Position numbers and translations under genes: made by a program. A model generated the notes under the pieces. It was not told the DNA's origin and searched no databases. It was given only the letters and a program-made list of their open reading frames with translations. A stretch of 64,000 nucleotides of DNA from Saprospiraceae bacterium. GTDB taxonomy: Bacteria > Bacteroidota > Bacteroidia > Chitinophagales > Saprospiraceae. Below, in pieces: positions 62,174 to 64,000 of the stretch. Positions within the stretch are counted from its first letter, which is position 1. Each line of letters starts with the position of its first letter. Where the stretch lies: contig JAGPCT010000010.1 in assembly GCA_018057925.1 (NCBI GenBank), positions 19,330 to 83,329 of the forward strand, given 5' to 3'.

Positions 62174-62283
62174 CTAAGTTTTCGTTGCGTCCGAAGGGCG
62201 GGCAATGAAAACGGCGTTGAACGAAACCGGTCAGGCCTTATGGAGTTATCAAAACTAGTTTTCTATCCTTAATGGCACACCTT
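62169..62283 (+). repeat. attC-like repeat, copy 2
   Basis: Same order as copy 1: AATAACTAAGTTTTCGTTGC, tip, GGGCAATGAAAACGGCGTTG, then CGAAACCGGT and TAATGGCACA. The stem GTTTTCGTTGC/GCAATGAAAAC pairs fully (one G-U). The 12-base tip CGTCCGAAGGGC is the exact reverse complement of the tip in copy 1. Confidence 0.6.
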
Positions 62284-62472
62284 CCCCTACCCATGGATTT
62301 ATTCTATTGGAACAATCGGCGATTCTTGTAAATAAATCGCTGGTGGTCTTCTTGTATTGGGTGTTCAGGCTCCGGTATTCCAAAAAATAACTACCTTTAT
62401 TGAAAACTACCGGACACAGAGGAAATAAAAAAATGATTTTACACTATAACGATATACACCTAACACAGAAGT

Positions 62473-62517
62473 GTTTGTTTTTTGAGGGTGGGTAGGGTAT
62501 CAATACTCCTTTGTGTT
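62473..62517. repeat. Downstream module of the flanking repeat, copy 2
   Basis: GTTTGTTTTTTGAGGGTGGG and TATCAATACTCCTTTGTGTT match 61305-61349. The 62284-62472 stretch between modules is unlike copy 1; it has a TCCGGTA/TACCGGA pair. The IS4 element starts shortly after, near 62630. Confidence 0.6.
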
Positions 62518-62684
62518 GGCCGCCATTTCGGAGACAATGCTACTTGAAACATTTATTTATATCTTTTAATAACAATACTTCGGAAAGATAAAATGAGTAA
62601 AAAGAAAAGACATATTATAAAAAAGTAAATGCGTATCTTGGGGTTTAACTCCCAAGACAGTAGTAACATTTAACTCTACTTAAG

Positions 62685-63828
62685 ATGACTACACAAGACG
62701 CATTTACAATTATTCTCGAAATAGTGGATACAATATTAAGCAAAATGTATGACATAGGAGAATGGAGGCGAAGATTTATTAGCGAGGTTAGTGTATTATT
62801 TATTGGCATCAAGGGTAGGAAGAACTTTCTACAGATGGAGCGGATCGGACATTATAGCGAGAAGACGTACCGGAATAATTTTAATGAGCGTTTTGATTTT
62901 CTAAAGATGAACAGTACGTTGATTGATGAAGTCCGTAGTGATAAAAAGATCATAGCATTTGATCCTACCTATTTATCGAAAAGTGGCAAACACACCCCGG
63001 AGGTAGGGATGTTTTACAGTGGGAGTGCGGGTATGTCTAAGCGAGGCATAGAAATAGGAGTATTATGTGTAGTGGACATAAAGCAAAACACTGCTTATAG
63101 TCTAGAAAGTGTCCAGACGCCGGCTTCGACTAAGGGAACAGCACAAGATTAGACACAAACGGATCATTATATCCAGGTAATCAAGGAAAGAGTGGCTGTA
63201 ATAAAAAGCCACAGTTCGATTTTAGTGGTGGATGCATGGTTTACAAAAAAGAAGTTTGTGGATGCTATGGCAGCAATGGATTTAGAGATGGTAAGCAAGA
63301 TGCGATGTGATGCTAATCTGAGCTATAAATATAACGGCCCCAAAAACGTAGGGGTAGGCCGGCCTCGCCTTTATGAGGGCAAAATAGACTTAAGCAACAT
63401 TGACAGGCGGCGGCTAAAATATCAATATGCCCAAGATAATATGGAAGTATTGAGCGGTATCGTCTATAGTCACGAACTAAAGAGGTATGTCAAGATTGTA
63501 GTTTTAGAATTTTACAGTTGAAAAGAGAAAAAAGTCAGACAAATGATTTTATTCTCAACAAACTTGGAAAGTAAAGCACAGGATATCGTAACCAATTACA
63601 GGTCTCGCTTCCAAATAGAATTTTTGATAAGAGATAGTAAGCAATATACCGGATTACAAACTTGCGAGGCAAGAAGTATTAATAAGCTGCACTTTCATCA
63701 TAATATGTCCCTCTTTGCAACATCACTAGCCAAAGCAACAATCAGAAAACAACAAGGTAACCACGAAGAAATAGTATTATCGGTGGGCGATATCCAAACT
63801 GAAATCAACAATGAATTATTGGTCAATT
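62685..63828 (+). pseudogene. IS4-family transposase with two in-frame stops and truncated end
   Basis: A single reading frame holds the whole transposase: N-terminal domain, first Asp in IIAFDPTYLSKSG, second Asp in ILVVDAWFTKKK, and YREK in YRSRFQIEFLIRDSK. It is broken by TAG at 63150-63152 and TGA at 63519-63521, both without frame change, and the C-terminus is lost after NNELLVN (~63827). Upstream, CTTGGGG...CTCCCAAG forms a hairpin typical of transposase leaders. Inactive as it stands. Same IS group as 55185-55607. Confidence 0.88.
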
Positions 63829-63849
63829 TATACGAGAATGAAATATATA

Positions 63850-63893
63850 TTAGACCAATATTTGTTAATTGGAATTTTTGTTGTATATTTGGT
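63850..63893. promoter_or_regulatory. Inverted repeat before the last gene, possible element end
   Basis: ATTAGACCAATATT and, on the other strand, TTAAGACCAAATAT face each other across ~20 bases. The half-site AGACCAA is shared with 9898-9932 and 11385-11478. It begins where transposase homology stops, so it may be the terminal inverted repeat of the inserted element. Confidence 0.4.
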
Positions 63894-63915
63894 CTTAAAT
63901 ATAAATCATTTAATT

Positions 63916-64000
63916 ATGTCGTTTGCCTTAAACATACCAGTAAAAGAGACATTAGCTGAATTGAAGAAGCTATACAGGCAGCAGCCGTTGATGATGCAAC
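63916..64000 (+). CDS. Partial gene, possibly IS630-family transposase N-terminus
   Basis: Only the first 28 residues are present: MSFALNIPVKETLAELKKLY and then RQQPLMMQ. The pattern (short start, then ETxxELKxLxRxQP) resembles the helix-turn-helix end of IS630-type transposases in Bacteroidota. Its insertion would explain the truncated IS4 gene upstream; IS630 elements target TA, and the junction is TATATATTAG. The call is tentative because most of the protein is outside the window. Confidence 0.45.
   Translation, partial: MSFALNIPVKETLAELKKLYRQQPLMMQ

Overview
The window is a chromosomal segment of a Bacteroidota bacterium, probably a free-living member near Saprospirales or Chitinophagales (the order is inference). 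The evidence is threefold. Three secreted proteins end in type IX secretion sorting domains. Promoters follow the phylum's TTTG-N19-TAnnTTTG pattern, for example at 6464-6494, 8098-8128 and 49570-49600. Several families are typical of the phylum: DUF4175, DUF5777, DUF2723, choice-of-anchor V, and standalone AAA/DUF4143 ATPases.

Layout. 1-1514: decayed AAA ATPase and a small membrane protein. 1981-4936: copper export (CopA plus a CopZ-like chaperone) and tRNA-Arg. 5048-9673: a secreted M43 metalloprotease, an RNA-methylase-like protein, and an orphan trpB2 preceded by a leader peptide with three consecutive Trp codons and a terminator. 9700-12692: accessory patch with a Fic protein, a haem-domain gene remnant and an AAA/DUF4143 ATPase behind two tandem palindromes. 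12799-21184: cation P-type ATPase, RlpA plus an LTA-synthase-like protein, fructose bisphosphatase, amine oxidase. 21426-28268: a very large RCC1-like T9SS protein and a zinc metalloprotease. 28289-33272 (minus strand): DUF4175, anti-sigma-type ATPase, YbeY and LMW phosphatase in a tight operon, plus a small lipoprotein. 33651-41984: FabH, a voltage-gated-type ion channel, a haem-motif/T9SS/DUF5777 trio, a CoA transferase and a HAD phosphatase. 42283-52653: two ArsR paralogues, TsaB, an M28 peptidase, RpiB, DUF2723, and an adaptor plus TolC pair without a pump.

53000-64000 is accessory DNA: a PadR pair, tRNA-Val, broken IS4-family transposases, IS21-like terminal repeats, and a five-gene cluster (56177-60914) encoding an AAA+ ATPase, a SLOG-like protein, an unknown protein, a WYL regulator and a PP2A-type phosphoesterase. 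Next comes a methyltransferase gene bracketed by two copies of an attC-like palindrome, then an IS4 pseudogene apparently interrupted by a second element that runs off the end.

Most of the longer intergenic gaps carry dispersed repeats. R1 (about 100-150 bp, ends AAACCCAAATTC and GAATTCGGGTTT, both orientations) has more than ten copies. R2 is exactly 46 bp with ends TTATACC and GGTATAA, in three copies. The most noteworthy signals are the trp attenuator on a lone trpB2, the AAA/SLOG/WYL/phosphoesterase cluster, and the attC-like pair with inverted hairpin loops.
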